Assembly: GCA_019113165.1 (NCBI GenBank)
Contig: DXHV01000040.1
Coordinates: 1-42,695 of the forward strand
Length of the DNA stretch: 42,695 nt
Direction of reading: 5' to 3'
Source: Candidatus Desulfovibrio intestinipullorum
Lineage (GTDB): Bacteria > Desulfobacterota > Desulfovibrionia > Desulfovibrionales > Desulfovibrionaceae
Shown here piece by piece: positions 7,777 to 16,931 of this stretch (position 1 is the stretch's first letter; every line of letters starts with the position of its first letter). Both the position numbers and the translations under genes were made by a program. The notes under the pieces are model-generated. The model was not told where the DNA came from and ran no database searches. It saw only the letters and a program-made list of their open reading frames with translations.

Positions 7777-9423
7777 ATGGAAGTTTGGCATCAACTATAT
7801 GCCCCGGTCGGAGGCTCCGTTGTCTCCGCCCTCATCGCAAGCATTCCGCTCATTGCCCTGTTCTACATGCTGGCCGTCCGCAAGGCCAAAGGCCATCATG
7901 CAGCCCTGGTCGCCGTCGTGTGCGCCTTCCTGTGTGCCGTCATTGTCTGGGGCATGCCCGTCAGCATAGCCGCAAGCTCCTTTGTCTACGGCGCAGCCTT
8001 CGGCCTGTTCCCCATCATCTGGATCGTCATCACGGCCGTGTGGGTCTACAACATGACCGTGGACTCCGGCGACTTTGAACACATCAAAACTTCCATTGCC
8101 CGCCTGACCGACGACCGTCGTCTGCAGGCCATCTTCATCGCCTTTGCCTTCGGTTCCTTCCTCGAAGGTACCGCCGGCTTTGGTACGCCCGTGGCCATCA
8201 CCGCAGCCATGCTGACCGGCCTCGGCTTCCAGCCCATCTACGCCGCCGGCATGTGCCTCATCGCCAACACCGCTCCCGTGGCCTTCGGTGCCATCGGTGT
8301 GCCGGTTATCGTTGCCGGTCAGGTGTCCGGTATTTCCGACCTGCACATTTCCGCCTATGTGGGCCATCAGCTGCCTCTGCTGTCCGTCTTCGTGCCCATG
8401 TGGCTGTGCTGCGCCATGTGCGGCTTCAAGCGTGCTCTTGAAGTGCTGCCCGCCATCCTGGTTGCCGGTGTGTGCTTTGCCGGTTCCCAGTTCTTCTTCT
8501 CGACCTACCACGGCCCGACCCTGCCCGACATCATGTCCGCTCTGAGCGCCATCATCGGTCTGATGATCCTGCTGCGCGTGTGGAAGCCCGGCCAGATTTG
8601 GCGCTTCGAGGGTGAACCCGAGGCCAAGGAAACCACCGGCCCCATGCCCTCCACCGGCGAAGTGCTCCGTGCCTGGAGCCCCTTCATCATCCTGGCCATC
8701 ATGGTCTTCCTCTGGGGCCTGCCCCAGTTCAAGAACCTGCTGAACAGCGTCCCCGGTGCCGTGATTACCTTTGCCTGGCCCGGTGTTGACGGCATGGTCA
8801 TGCGTACCGCTCCCATCGTGCCCGAACCTACCGTGTACGCTGCCAAGTTCACCTTCAACTGGCTCTCTGCCGGCGGTACCGCCATTCTCATCGGCGGCTT
8901 CCTGGCCGTGCCCTTCATGCCCAAGTACAGCTTCGGCCGTGCCATTGGCTGCCTGATCAAGACAACCTATGTGCTGCGCTTCCCCATCCTGACCATCTCC
9001 CTCATCCTGGGCCTTGCCTACCTCATGAACTACTCCGGCATGAGCTCCACTCTGGGTATTGCCTTCACCCTCACCGGTGCTGCCTACCCCTTCTTTGCTC
9101 CTCTGCTTGGCTGGCTCGGCGTGTTCCTGACCGGTTCCGACACGTCCTCCAACGCCCTGTTCTGCGGCATGCAGCGCTCCACTGCTGAAGTGGTCGGCAT
9201 GGATCCCACCCTGGCCGTTGCCTCCAACTCCTCCGGTGGTGTTACCGGCAAGATGATTTCGCCCCAGTCCATCTCTGTTGCTACCGCTGCAACAGGCATG
9301 GTTGGACAGGAAGGCAACCTCTTCCGCTTCGCTCTGCCGCACAGCCTTGCCATGACGCTCATCGTCTGCATCCTGACCTGGCTGCAGTCCGGTCCGCTGA
9401 AGTGGATGCTGCCCACCTTCTAA
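7777..9423 (+). CDS. lldP: L-lactate permease (LldP family), copy 2
   Basis: The 548-residue membrane protein belongs to the same family as the gene at 5416, with about 12-14 hydrophobic segments. The E-G-T-A-G-F-G-T-P signature is at residues 130-138, N-T-A-P-V-A-F-G-A-I-G-V-P follows, and the C-terminus reads P-L-K-W-M-L-P-T-F. The ATG at 7777 has GGAGAG 4-9 bases upstream; a TTG at 7750 is open in frame but unsupported. The paralogues diverge most in the hydrophilic loop near residues 270-290. Different leader lengths and operator sets suggest different expression conditions for two transporters of the same or related 2-hydroxy acids. Which copy is the main lactate permease cannot be told from sequence alone. 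Confidence 0.93.
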   Translation: MEVWHQLYAPVGGSVVSALIASIPLIALFYMLAVRKAKGHHAALVAVVCAFLCAVIVWGMPVSIAASSFVYGAAFGLFPIIWIVITAVWVYNMTVDSGDFEHIKTSIARLTDDRRLQAIFIAFAFGSFLEGTAGFGTPVAITAAMLTGLGFQPIYAAGMCLIANTAPVAFGAIGVPVIVAGQVSGISDLHISAYVGHQLPLLSVFVPMWLCCAMCGFKRALEVLPAILVAGVCFAGSQFFFSTYHGPTLPDIMSALSAIIGLMILLRVWKPGQIWRFEGEPEAKETTGPMPSTGEVLRAWSPFIILAIMVFLWGLPQFKNLLNSVPGAVITFAWPGVDGMVMRTAPIVPEPTVYAAKFTFNWLSAGGTAILIGGFLAVPFMPKYSFGRAIGCLIKTTYVLRFPILTISLILGLAYLMNYSGMSSTLGIAFTLTGAAYPFFAPLLGWLGVFLTGSDTSSNALFCGMQRSTAEVVGMDPTLAVASNSSGGVTGKMISPQSISVATAATGMVGQEGNLFRFALPHSLAMTLIVCILTWLQSGPLKWMLPTF

Positions 9424-9447
9424 AGAAAGCGTTTCAGATTTGAATGA

Positions 9448-9498
9448 GACCGCCTGTCGCGCTCCAGTTCCGGGGCCTGGCAGGCGGTCTTTCTTTTT
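9448..9498 (+). terminator. Terminator of lldP copy 2
   Basis: A 9-bp stem GACCGCCTG / CAGGCGGTC (9448-9456 and 9481-9489) is followed by a T-rich tract with one C interruption. Confidence 0.9.
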
Positions 9499-9611
9499 GC
9501 CCTGCAGGCTTCTTGCAGGGACAGAGCAAAGAGCGCAGACTGTCTTTCGCCTGGGACAGCTTGTCCTGCGCCCTTCTTCCCGGAACATGCATCCCCTTTG
9601 AGTGAGGCCCC

Positions 9612-10598
9612 ATGCCCTTTCGTTCCCCTTGTCAGCAAAAGCCCTCCAGATACAGGGCGCTGCTCATGCTCTTTCTTGTCTATATTGCCTGGGGGAGCAC
9701 CTATCTTGGCAACAAGCTGAGCCTGGAAGTGGCAGGACCCTTCCTGGTATCCGGTGCCCGCAACATTCTGGGCGGCCTTGTGCTGGCCCTTGTGCTCCTC
9801 GTCCGGAACAGAAAACTGCACTGCCCGAGCCTGAAGGATGTGGCCAGGCATTGTGCCATGGCCATCCTGGTGGTGCTCATGACAGGCAGCTTCATTGTCT
9901 GGGGCCAGACACAGGTGACCTCGGCCGTGGCGGCCATTGTCTCAAGTCTCGTGCCCGTCTTCATGATCCTGGGCGGATGGCTCTGTGCCGGCGAGGAGCG
10001 TCCCACGGCTGCCCAGTGGGTGGGCATGGCCCTGGGCGGCGCCGGTGTCATCCTCCTTTCCTGGACGCAGCATGAGGCAGGCACCAGTACGCTTGCCGGC
10101 ATGGCCATCGTGGTCCTGGCCGACATAAGCTGGGTGACAGGCTCGCTCTTCATGAAGCGGCATCCCCTGAGCAGCAGGCTCACCATGATGGAGAGCACAA
10201 GCCTGCTTCTGCTCTGCGGCGGCATGGAGGCACTCACCGTGGGCCTTCTTCTGGGCGAGCACAATGCCCTGCACTGGGAGCATCTGCGCCCTGGCGTGAT
10301 CGTCGGCTTTTCCTGGATGGTGCTGGGCGGTTCGGTGCTGGCTTATGGCTGCTATCTGTGGCTCCTGCAGAATGTCGCCACCCCTGTGGCCATTTCCTAC
10401 GAGTACGTGACGCCGGTCATTGCCCTCTTTCTCGGGGCCTTTGCGGGCGGCGAACACATTTCCTCTTCCATGCTCTGTGCCTGCGTCCTCATCATTATTT
10501 CGGTTCTTCTGGTCATACGCCACAGGCACGGACTCAGGGTCTATGTTCGCCACTATCTTGTGCACAGGTATCCCCCGCGTCAGCACAGACCGGGTTGA
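9612..10598 (+). CDS. EamA/DMT-family transporter
   Basis: This 328-residue inner-membrane protein has ten hydrophobic segments arranged as two EamA repeats, the build of the drug/metabolite transporter superfamily. The first repeat starts at residue 15 with Y-I-A-W-G-S-T-Y-L-G, the typical opening of the YedA-like branch. The second repeat begins near residue 165, and the C-terminal part reads Y-V-T-P-V-I-A-L-F-L-G, again characteristic. These proteins usually export amino acids or small metabolites, but the substrate is not predictable. The C-terminal 25 residues are basic and cytoplasmic. The gene is monocistronic: it lies between the terminator of the second permease and its own terminator at 10667-10691. 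Confidence 0.88.
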   Translation: MPFRSPCQQKPSRYRALLMLFLVYIAWGSTYLGNKLSLEVAGPFLVSGARNILGGLVLALVLLVRNRKLHCPSLKDVARHCAMAILVVLMTGSFIVWGQTQVTSAVAAIVSSLVPVFMILGGWLCAGEERPTAAQWVGMALGGAGVILLSWTQHEAGTSTLAGMAIVVLADISWVTGSLFMKRHPLSSRLTMMESTSLLLLCGGMEALTVGLLLGEHNALHWEHLRPGVIVGFSWMVLGGSVLAYGCYLWLLQNVATPVAISYEYVTPVIALFLGAFAGGEHISSSMLCACVLIIISVLLVIRHRHGLRVYVRHYLVHRYPPRQHRPG

Positions 10599-10666
10599 TC
10601 AGAACCTGAAGACATGCAGGGACATTCGCAGGGCTGCCCATTGTTGTGCCTGCCCCATTCCGGTCG

Positions 10667-10691
10667 AAAAGGAAGGGCAGGCTTCCTTTTT
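10667..10691 (+). terminator. Terminator of the EamA transporter gene
   Basis: The stem AAAAGGAAG / CTTCCTTTT (10667-10675 and 10682-10690) encloses a 6-base loop and ends in five T. The A-run on the other arm allows it to act on the opposite strand too. The rest of 10599-10883 shows no gene. Confidence 0.75.
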
Positions 10692-10883
10692 GCTTGTGGG
10701 AAGCCGTTCTTCCTTCGTCCTGCACTCCTTCCCTTGCACCTCCTCCTGCCTGTTCCGGGCAGTCCCTGTGTCGTCCCGGGAGCGCAGCAGAGAGCTCCCG
10801 GGCAAGGAGGCAGGGATCTGCGGAAATCAGGGAATCCACGCAGCAGGACAAGGCTTTCTGCGCAGGACAGAGGGGCAAAGGAC

Positions 10884-10914
10884 AAAAAAAATGCCCCATG
10901 GAGAACATGGGGCA
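10884..10914 (-). terminator. Terminator of the pstSCA unit
   Basis: On the minus strand a 9-bp stem TGCCCCATG / CATGGGGCA (10906-10914 and 10892-10900) with a 5-base loop is followed by eight T. It lies 46 bases past the pstA stop. Confidence 0.93.
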
Positions 10915-10960
10915 CCTTGTCATGACACAGGAGAGAGTGCGGCAGGCCTTGCGGCTGTTT

Positions 10961-11857
10961 TTAGTGCTTTCTCTGCAGCTTGTCGCGCACAATCAGGGCC
11001 ACGGTATTCATGCCGAGCACGAGAATGATGAGCACGATGGCCGTTCCGTACTGCAGGGGGCGGGTCTTGTCGATTTCCGTGCCAGCGGTACACAGCACGT
11101 AGATGTGGTAGGGCAGGCACATGACGGAGTCGAGAATGCTGGTGGGTGTCCTGGGGGTGAAGAACACGGCTGCCGTGAACATGATGGCTGCGGTTTCACC
11201 GGCTGCACGGGCCACGCCAAGGATGGCGCCGGTGAGCATGCCGGGAATGGCGCTGGGCAGCACGACTCTGGCAATGGTCTGGGACTTGGTTCCGCCCAGG
11301 GCCAGGGAAGCTTCACGGTAGGTATCCGGGACGGTGCGCAGGGCTTCTTCGGAGGTGCTGATGATGACCGGCAGGGTCAGCACGGCCAGGGTGAGGATAC
11401 CGGAGAGGATGCTCACGCCGAAGCCCAGGAAGGTCACGAAGAAGGAGAGGCCGAACAGGCCGAAGACAACGGAAGGCACACCGGCCAGGTTGTTGACCCC
11501 CAGACGGATGATGCTGGCAAAGCGGGTCTTGCCTGCGTATTCATTGAGGTAGACGGCAGAGGCCACGCCCAGAGGGAAGGCAATGAGCAGGGAGCCCAGG
11601 GAGAGGATGGCTGTGCCAATGATGCAGGGGAAGATGCCGCCTTCGGTCATCATGTTGCGCGGGGGCTCGGTGAGGAACTCCCAGGAGACCACAGGCAGAC
11701 CGTTCCAGCACAGATAGAAGCAGATTCCGGCCAGGACGGCCACGTTGAGGCAGGCGACGACTCGCAGGAAGAGGAACATGGCCTTTTCCGCAGCCTTGCG
11801 GCTGGCTGCAGAAGGCAGTTGCATGCGAGCGGTGCTGGCAGAGGCGGTAGAATCCAT
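10961..11857 (-). CDS. pstA: Phosphate ABC transporter permease PstA
   Basis: PstA is one of two membrane subunits of the high-affinity phosphate importer. The 298-residue protein has a 26-residue polar N-terminus, six predicted membrane segments, and the cytoplasmic EAA loop around E-A-S-L-A-L-G-G-T that docks to the ATPase PstB. Motifs of the family such as G-V-P-S-V-V-F-G and A-R-A-A-G-E-T-A are present. It starts 12 bases after the pstC stop and is the last gene of the leftward pstS-pstC-pstA unit. The ATPase gene is not next to it but on the other strand at 16932. Confidence 0.95.
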   Translation of the reverse strand: MDSTASASTARMQLPSAASRKAAEKAMFLFLRVVACLNVAVLAGICFYLCWNGLPVVSWEFLTEPPRNMMTEGGIFPCIIGTAILSLGSLLIAFPLGVASAVYLNEYAGKTRFASIIRLGVNNLAGVPSVVFGLFGLSFFVTFLGFGVSILSGILTLAVLTLPVIISTSEEALRTVPDTYREASLALGGTKSQTIARVVLPSAIPGMLTGAILGVARAAGETAAIMFTAAVFFTPRTPTSILDSVMCLPYHIYVLCTAGTEIDKTRPLQYGTAIVLIILVLGMNTVALIVRDKLQRKH

Positions 11858-11869
11858 ACAGTGTGCTCC

Positions 11870-12760
11870 TTAAAGACTGGAAGTGCCCACCTGACGGTGT
11901 TTCTCGGCTATGCGGCTGGCAATGATGTTGAAGCACAGCGTGAGCAGGAAAAGCAGGATGCCGATGGCGAAGAGAGCGTGATAGTGATCCGAGCGGAAGG
12001 GAGCTTCGGCCATTTCGGCGGCGATGGAGGCCGGCATGGGGCGGATGGGTGCGAACAGGGAATCCGGCAGGATGCCGGCGCCGCCGGCGCACATCAGCAC
12101 GACCATGGTTTCGCCGATGGCACGGGACATGCCCAGCATGATGGCTGTGCCGATACCGGAGAGCGCGGCAGGCAGAACGACCCGGCGGATGGTCTGCCAT
12201 CGGGTGGCACCAAGGGCCAGGGAGCCTTCACGCAGGGAACCGGGCACGGCGTGCAGGGCGTCCTCGGAGATGGAACAGATGGTCGGCACGCTCATGAAGG
12301 TGAGCACGATAGCGGCATTGAGGAGGTTCAGGCCTGTATCGGCGTTGAAGACTTCCTGCAGGAAGGGGGCAAGGAGCACCATGCCAAGGAAGCCCAGGAC
12401 AACGGAAGGCAGAGCTGCCAGCAGCTCGATGAAGGGCTTGATGATGCGGCGCGTGTTGGAGTGGGCGATTTCATTGAGGTAGATGGCCGTGAACACGCCC
12501 AGGGGAATGGCGAAGGCCGAGGAGAGCACCGTGACTGCGATGGAGCCGACAAACAGGGGGAAAATACCAAAGACTCCCGGCTCTTCAGTCGGATACCACA
12601 ACTGCCCGAAGAAAAAGTCAATAAAGGAATAATGCGAGAACAGGGGCAGGCCTTCTAGAAAGAGGAAGAGAACGATGCCCAGCAGGGCGAGGAGAGAGAG
12701 TGTGGCTGTAATGGCCAGCGACTTTTGAATTACTGCTTCCTTAAAACGATAGTTACGCAT
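11870..12760 (-). CDS. pstC: Phosphate ABC transporter permease PstC
   Basis: PstC is the second membrane subunit of the phosphate importer. The 296-residue protein has an N-terminal membrane segment at about 14-34, a periplasmic loop, and five further segments. The EAA-type coupling loop R-E-G-S-L-A-L-G-A-T lies near residue 180, and A-L-P-S-V-V-L-G-F and S-R-A-I-G-E-T-M are typical of PstC. It follows pstS by 90 bases that contain a strong hairpin and precedes pstA by 12 bases. Confidence 0.95.
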   Translation of the reverse strand: MRNYRFKEAVIQKSLAITATLSLLALLGIVLFLFLEGLPLFSHYSFIDFFFGQLWYPTEEPGVFGIFPLFVGSIAVTVLSSAFAIPLGVFTAIYLNEIAHSNTRRIIKPFIELLAALPSVVLGFLGMVLLAPFLQEVFNADTGLNLLNAAIVLTFMSVPTICSISEDALHAVPGSLREGSLALGATRWQTIRRVVLPAALSGIGTAIMLGMSRAIGETMVVLMCAGGAGILPDSLFAPIRPMPASIAAEMAEAPFRSDHYHALFAIGILLFLLTLCFNIIASRIAEKHRQVGTSSL

Positions 12761-12785
12761 GAAGAGTCTCCGGCTTGGACAAAGA

Positions 12786-12825
12786 AGCCTGATCGCAAGG
12801 CACGGGTGCGAACTGCGATCAGGCT
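12786..12825 (-). terminator. Intercistronic hairpin between pstS and pstC (attenuator-like)
   Basis: A perfect 12-bp stem, AGCCTGATCGCA / TGCGATCAGGCT, encloses 16 bases and is followed on the minus strand only by the short T-rich TCTTTG. Such elements after the binding-protein gene usually stop most transcripts or protect the upstream mRNA end, so that more PstS than permease is made. Which of the two applies here cannot be seen. Confidence 0.7.
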
Positions 12826-12850
12826 TTGGGAAGGATTTTAAAGAAGCAAC

Positions 12851-13672
12851 TTACTTGGTGGGCATGGGAATGTAGCCGATTTCAGCAACATTCTTCTGAC
12901 CCTTGGCAGGATCCAGGAGGTAGTCCACCAGCTTCTTCACATCGCCCTGGGGCTGACCGTTGGTGTAGATGTACAGTTCGCGGGAGATGGGCCACACCTT
13001 GGAGATGGCGTTGGCAGCGGTGGGTTCCTTGCCGTCAACGGTCAGGCCATGGACGCTCTTGTTCAGGTAGCCGAGGCCCACGTAGCCGATGGCGTTGGGG
13101 TTCTTGGCAATGGCCTGGATGACAGCACCGTTGGAGGCCTGCATCAGGGCGCCGGGCATAACGCGGGTCTTCTTCATGACCAGTTCGTGCCAGCATTCGA
13201 AGGTGCCGGAGGAGGTGTCACGGCTGATGACGACGATCTTGCCGTCCTTGCCGCCGAGATCCTTCCAGTTCTTGATCTTGCCGGCGTAGATGTCACGCAG
13301 CTGGGCAGAGGTCAGGCTCTTGATCTTGTTGTCGGGATGCACAACGGGAACAATGGCGTCAAAGGCAATGGCGGTGGCCACGGGCTTCACACCCTTGGCA
13401 GCGGCAGCCTTGCTTTCCTTGTCCTGGATGGCACGGGAGCTCATGGCAACAGCGCACTGGCCTTCGATAAGGGCCTTGATGCCGTTACCGGAACCGCCGC
13501 CGGAGATGGACAGATGGATGTCGGGATGGGCGGCCATGAAGGCTTCGCCGGCCTTCTGCATGACGGGAAGAACGGTGGTGGAACCGTTGATGACGATCTG
13601 GCTGCTGGCCATGGCGGGAGCGGCCACAGCCATGCTCAGCACGGCGCAAGCGCAAATTTTGCCAAGAGACAT
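12851..13672 (-). CDS. pstS: Periplasmic phosphate-binding protein PstS
   Basis: PstS captures phosphate in the periplasm and hands it to PstCA. The 273-residue precursor has a clear Sec signal peptide: M-S-L-G-K, a hydrophobic core to about residue 18, and A-M-A cleavage near residue 22. The mature protein begins with I-V-I-N-G-S-T-T-V, the phosphate-binding loop, and has S-G-G-G-S-G-N-G and S-R-D-T-S-S-G-T-F, both phosphate ligands in this family. It belongs to the short type of about 270 residues rather than the 340-residue E. coli type. It is the first gene of the leftward unit, with a Pho-box-like repeat about 150 bases upstream. Confidence 0.95.
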   Translation of the reverse strand: MSLGKICACAVLSMAVAAPAMASSQIVINGSTTVLPVMQKAGEAFMAAHPDIHLSISGGGSGNGIKALIEGQCAVAMSSRAIQDKESKAAAAKGVKPVATAIAFDAIVPVVHPDNKIKSLTSAQLRDIYAGKIKNWKDLGGKDGKIVVISRDTSSGTFECWHELVMKKTRVMPGALMQASNGAVIQAIAKNPNAIGYVGLGYLNKSVHGLTVDGKEPTAANAISKVWPISRELYIYTNGQPQGDVKKLVDYLLDPAKGQKNVAEIGYIPMPTK

Positions 13673-13810
13673 GGATGAACTCCTTGATTTTGTGACCTGC
13701 AGGCCTCCAGCTATTCAGAGAGCTCCGGGGCAGGTCGTTGATATCGTGGCGTATTTGTTCCTTTTCGGGACAGGTCCGAGACCGGTTCCCGACTGGAACG
13801 GGAGCAACTT

Positions 13811-13839
13811 CATGCGTCAGTGTTACGGAAACATGACGG
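13811..13839 (-). promoter_or_regulatory. Pho box in front of pstSCA
   Basis: On the minus strand the half-site cores GTCAT (13837-13833) and GTAAC (13826-13822) are spaced exactly 11 bases apart, in the context CCGTCATGTTT-CCGTAACACTG. A more degenerate third unit (GCATG, 13815-13811) keeps the period. This is the 11-bp direct-repeat form of a PhoB-binding Pho box (consensus CTGTCAT repeats). No strong -35 is visible, as expected for a PhoB-activated promoter. Confidence 0.65.
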
Positions 13840-14251
13840 CAAGGTGTTATGTTGGTGAAGAGGTGGCAGAATCCGGTTTTTTGAGATGAAAATAAAGTAA
13901 TATCAAATAGATAGTGTTAAAACAGCTTTTTTGGAAGGAGCGCTTCCCTGGTCCGTAACCTGAACGCTGAAGGACGTCTCGCATGCACTTTATCCTGCTT
14001 TCTTATGCTGTTATACTGTTTTCATGCCGTGCAAGACTACAGTGGTCTGTTTTTTTTCGGAAACTGTGCGTCCAGCTGTCTCTTTTTTCTTGTTCTCACT
14101 GGCGATGTACAATTTCTGCTGTTTGCAGCAGACCCTCAGTACAGCAGGAACGCCCTCCTTTTGCAAAGGATTTGGAACACAGACACTTTCCCTCCCGGGA
14201 CACATGCAGTCCCTTTGCCTGCCGAGGCACTGGCGTACTGTGTCCCCTGTC
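13840..14251. other. Divergent control region between pstS and phoB
   Basis: About 410 bases separate the two Pho boxes, and no gene is convincing there. It includes an A+T-rich patch at 13870-13930, a short inverted repeat GGAAG / CTTCC at 13934-13948, and CTGCTG / CAGCAG around 14117-14132. Open frames are short, overlap in several frames and lack ribosome-binding sequences. Confidence 0.45.
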
Positions 14252-14280
14252 TTGTCACATAATCGTCATACTGGCATCAT
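14252..14280 (+). promoter_or_regulatory. Pho box in front of phoB
   Basis: Three half-site cores recur every 11 bases: GTCAC (14254-14258), GTCAT (14265-14269) and ATCAT (14276-14280), each after a T/C-rich base pair as in the CTGTCAT consensus. They lie about 55-80 bases before the phoB start, right for an autoregulated PhoB promoter. Confidence 0.72.
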
Positions 14281-14331
14281 CTTCCTGTGACTGTCTTCGC
14301 TTTCTATTCCCCCGGACTAACGGAGTATCCC

Positions 14332-15009
14332 ATGTCAGACGGAACCATTCTTATTATTGAGGATGATGCGGATATCCGCAATCTTCTTCATTTCAATCTC
14401 GCAGGCGAAGGGTTTACCCCTCTTGAGGCAGCCGATGGCGTGACTGGTTTGGCCATGGCCAAGGAGCACGTCCCAAGCTGCATTCTTCTTGATCTCATGC
14501 TGCCCGGCATGGACGGGCTGGAAATCTGCCGCAGGCTGGCTGCCACTCCGGAAACCCAGGAGATTCCCGTCATCATCCTCACTGCACGCGGCGAGGAAAT
14601 GGACAGGGTGGTCGGTCTGTCCCTGGGGGCGGACGACTATGTGGTCAAGCCCTTCAGCGTGCGCGAGCTCATGCTGCGCATACGCGCCATACTGCGCCGC
14701 AGAAGACGTCCCGCCAGCGGTGTCGTGGATGGTCACGGCATCCATCTTGATCCCGAAGCACACAAGGTGACGGTCTCCGGTCAGGAAGTGCTGCTGACGG
14801 CCACGGAGTTCCGCCTCCTTGAGGATCTCATGCGTCATGCCGGAAATGTGCGTACCCGCGAACAGCTGCTGGACAAGGTCTGGGGCTATTCCTTCGACGG
14901 CTACGCCAGAACCGTTGATACTCATATGCGCCGCTTGCGTTCCAAGCTTGGCGAACAGCAGAAGTACCTGGAAACTGTCCGCGGAGTCGGCTACCGCTTC
15001 AGTCTCTAG
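14332..15009 (+). CDS. phoB: Phosphate regulon response regulator PhoB (OmpR family)
   Basis: PhoB activates the phosphate-starvation genes when phosphorylated by PhoR. The 225 residues hold a receiver domain (acidic pocket E10-D12, phospho-acceptor Asp54 in L-L-D-L-M-L-P-G, Lys106 in V-V-K-P-F-S) and a C-terminal winged helix ending in V-R-G-V-G-Y-R-F. The ATG at 14332 has ACGGAG 7 bases upstream and begins the conserved receiver; an upstream start at 14287 is less likely. The gene leads the unit phoB-phoR-pstB-phoU. The context and the Pho boxes make PhoB a much better name than a generic OmpR regulator. Confidence 0.93.
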   Translation: MSDGTILIIEDDADIRNLLHFNLAGEGFTPLEAADGVTGLAMAKEHVPSCILLDLMLPGMDGLEICRRLAATPETQEIPVIILTARGEEMDRVVGLSLGADDYVVKPFSVRELMLRIRAILRRRRRPASGVVDGHGIHLDPEAHKVTVSGQEVLLTATEFRLLEDLMRHAGNVRTREQLLDKVWGYSFDGYARTVDTHMRRLRSKLGEQQKYLETVRGVGYRFSL

Positions 15010-15037
15010 TGACAGCCGGGTCATTCTGGAGAAAATC

Positions 15038-16849
15038 GTGCTCAAATCGTTCACTGTCCGCGTCGTGGTCGGCGTGCTTTGCGCTGCCTTTCTCTCCATT
15101 GCCATTACGGTCTTCTTTGGCATTCGCACCATAGAGCAGGGGCAGGAACTCGACGTCAGGGACAGAATGCTCAGCGAGGCAGCCCTGGCCTCCGAAATCT
15201 ACAGCCTGAACCGGAATGATGCCCAGTCCGTGTACGAGGCTGTCAGCAGGGACAAGGGCGCCGAATACAGCGCCGATGTCCGCCTGACCATCATTGATGC
15301 CCAGGGCAGGGTGCTCTTTGATTCGGCTCCCGACAAGAGCCCCGGCGACTTCGACAATCATGCTGATCGTCCGGAAATCAGCCAGGCCATGGAAACGGGC
15401 AAGGGCTTTTCCCTGCGTGACAGCAGTTCCCTGAAGACCAGGTTTGTCTATACGGCCGTGCGCATGGAGGACGGCGGCATACTCCGTCTGGCCGTGCCCA
15501 TGGCCAGCGTCCAGCACAACATGTGGAACAGGACCGAGGTGCTCCTGCAGGTGGGTGCCCTGGCCGTGGTGATTTCCCTTGTCATGGCCATGCTGGTCTC
15601 CCTCTCCCTCAAGAATTCCTTCCTGCCCATGATAGGCATTGTGGAAGCCATTGCCGCAGGCAAGCTCCACCGCCGCATTCGCCACTATCCCGGTCGCGAA
15701 TTTGCGCCTCTGGCCGAAGCCGTGAATACCATGGCCCAGAGCATCGAGGAGCAGGTGCACTCCTATGCCGATCAGACGGCCCAGCTCGAGACCGTCCTCA
15801 ATACCATGAGCGACGGCGTGCTTGTCCTTGGTCCGAGAGGCCACATCCGCCGCTGCAACCGGACCATGGAACGCTGCTTCCCCGGGATTGGCAATGCCCG
15901 GGGACGCCAGGTCGTGGAAATCATTCCCTATCCGGCCCTGCAGAATGCCGTCAACGGCATGCTGCACGAAGTGCCTGCCAAGGCCGGCAGTACCCTGACC
16001 CAGACCGTGTCCCTGCACATGGGCCTGCAGTCCGGCCAGGTCTTCTCCATCTTTCTTTCCCGTCCCCAGAAGCCCGATCCGCGCTGCGGGCTTGTGGCTG
16101 TCTTCCATGATGTCACGGATGTCATGCGCCTCGAACAGGTCCGCCGCGACTTTGTGGCCAATGTGAGCCACGAGCTGCGCACGCCCCTGACCGCCATCAG
16201 CGGCTATGCCGAGACCATTCTCTCCGTCCGCGACATGGAGCAGTGCCGCAGGTTTGCCCAGGTCATTTTGCGCAATGCCAACGGCCTTGAGCGCATGATC
16301 AGGGATCTGCTCTCCCTCACCCGCCTCGAGCGCGAGGGCACAGTCATCTCCCTGTCGCCCATCAGCGTCCGCGATGCGGTGGAGGATGCCCTGAGCGTCT
16401 GCCACAATGCCTTCACGGCCCGCAATGTGCAGGTGGAGAGCTCCATACCCGAGGGCTGCAGGGTCATGGCCGATGAAACCTATTTGAGCCAGATTTTCAG
16501 GAATCTGCTTGAAAATGCCTCGCGCTATGCCGAAGAAGGCAGTACGGTGCACATCAGCTCCGTGGAAAAGGAAGATCAGCTTTTCTTCCGCGTGAGCAAT
16601 CGCGGTCCCCTCATTCCGAGGCAGGATCTCGAACGTATCTTTGAACGCTTCTACAGTGTGGAACGGCACCGGGGACAGGGAACCACAGGCCTTGGCCTGG
16701 CCATCTGCCGCCATATTCTGGAGCGTTTCCACGGCCGTATCTGGGCCGAGAGCCCGGATAGCGAAGGCTGCACATCCTTTGTCTTTACTCTGCAGAAGGC
16801 CGAAGACTCTGTCTGCGGATCCGACGAGCAGGACGACAAGTCCGCCTGA
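15038..16849 (+). CDS. phoR: Phosphate regulon sensor histidine kinase PhoR
   Basis: PhoR senses phosphate status through the Pst-PhoU complex and phosphorylates PhoB. The 603-residue inner-membrane protein has a membrane segment at 9-29, a periplasmic sensor of about 135 residues, a second segment at 167-190, HAMP, a PAS domain at about 250-360, HisKA with His378 in V-S-H-E-L-R-T-P, and a C-terminal ATPase with N-L-L-E-N-A and G-T-T-G-L-G-L-A. The large periplasmic part, absent from E. coli PhoR, is seen in many other phyla. The start is GTG at 15038 with GGAG 6 bases upstream. It begins 28 bases after phoB. The C-terminal tail after the ATPase core is acidic. Confidence 0.92.
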   Translation: MLKSFTVRVVVGVLCAAFLSIAITVFFGIRTIEQGQELDVRDRMLSEAALASEIYSLNRNDAQSVYEAVSRDKGAEYSADVRLTIIDAQGRVLFDSAPDKSPGDFDNHADRPEISQAMETGKGFSLRDSSSLKTRFVYTAVRMEDGGILRLAVPMASVQHNMWNRTEVLLQVGALAVVISLVMAMLVSLSLKNSFLPMIGIVEAIAAGKLHRRIRHYPGREFAPLAEAVNTMAQSIEEQVHSYADQTAQLETVLNTMSDGVLVLGPRGHIRRCNRTMERCFPGIGNARGRQVVEIIPYPALQNAVNGMLHEVPAKAGSTLTQTVSLHMGLQSGQVFSIFLSRPQKPDPRCGLVAVFHDVTDVMRLEQVRRDFVANVSHELRTPLTAISGYAETILSVRDMEQCRRFAQVILRNANGLERMIRDLLSLTRLEREGTVISLSPISVRDAVEDALSVCHNAFTARNVQVESSIPEGCRVMADETYLSQIFRNLLENASRYAEEGSTVHISSVEKEDQLFFRVSNRGPLIPRQDLERIFERFYSVERHRGQGTTGLGLAICRHILERFHGRIWAESPDSEGCTSFVFTLQKAEDSVCGSDEQDDKSA

Positions 16850-16931
16850 GCCGGATCCCGAAGTTGTACCAGAAACGCTGTGTACGGGTCGCTCCAGTCT
16901 TGTGCGTCAACTTTTTTGTGTCGAGGAACAT

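Noticed and set aside
5347..9588. Two minus-strand open frames of about 600 residues opposite the lactate permeases
   Set aside because: Both are antisense images of the paralogous lldP genes, so their mutual similarity is not independent evidence.
10646..12658. A 670-residue plus-strand open frame opposite pstA and pstC
   Set aside because: His/Gly/Asp-rich low-complexity antisense reading; the permeases on the minus strand are certain.
14999..16732. A 577-residue minus-strand open frame opposite phoR
   Set aside because: Antisense to a kinase with all motifs intact; no start signal.
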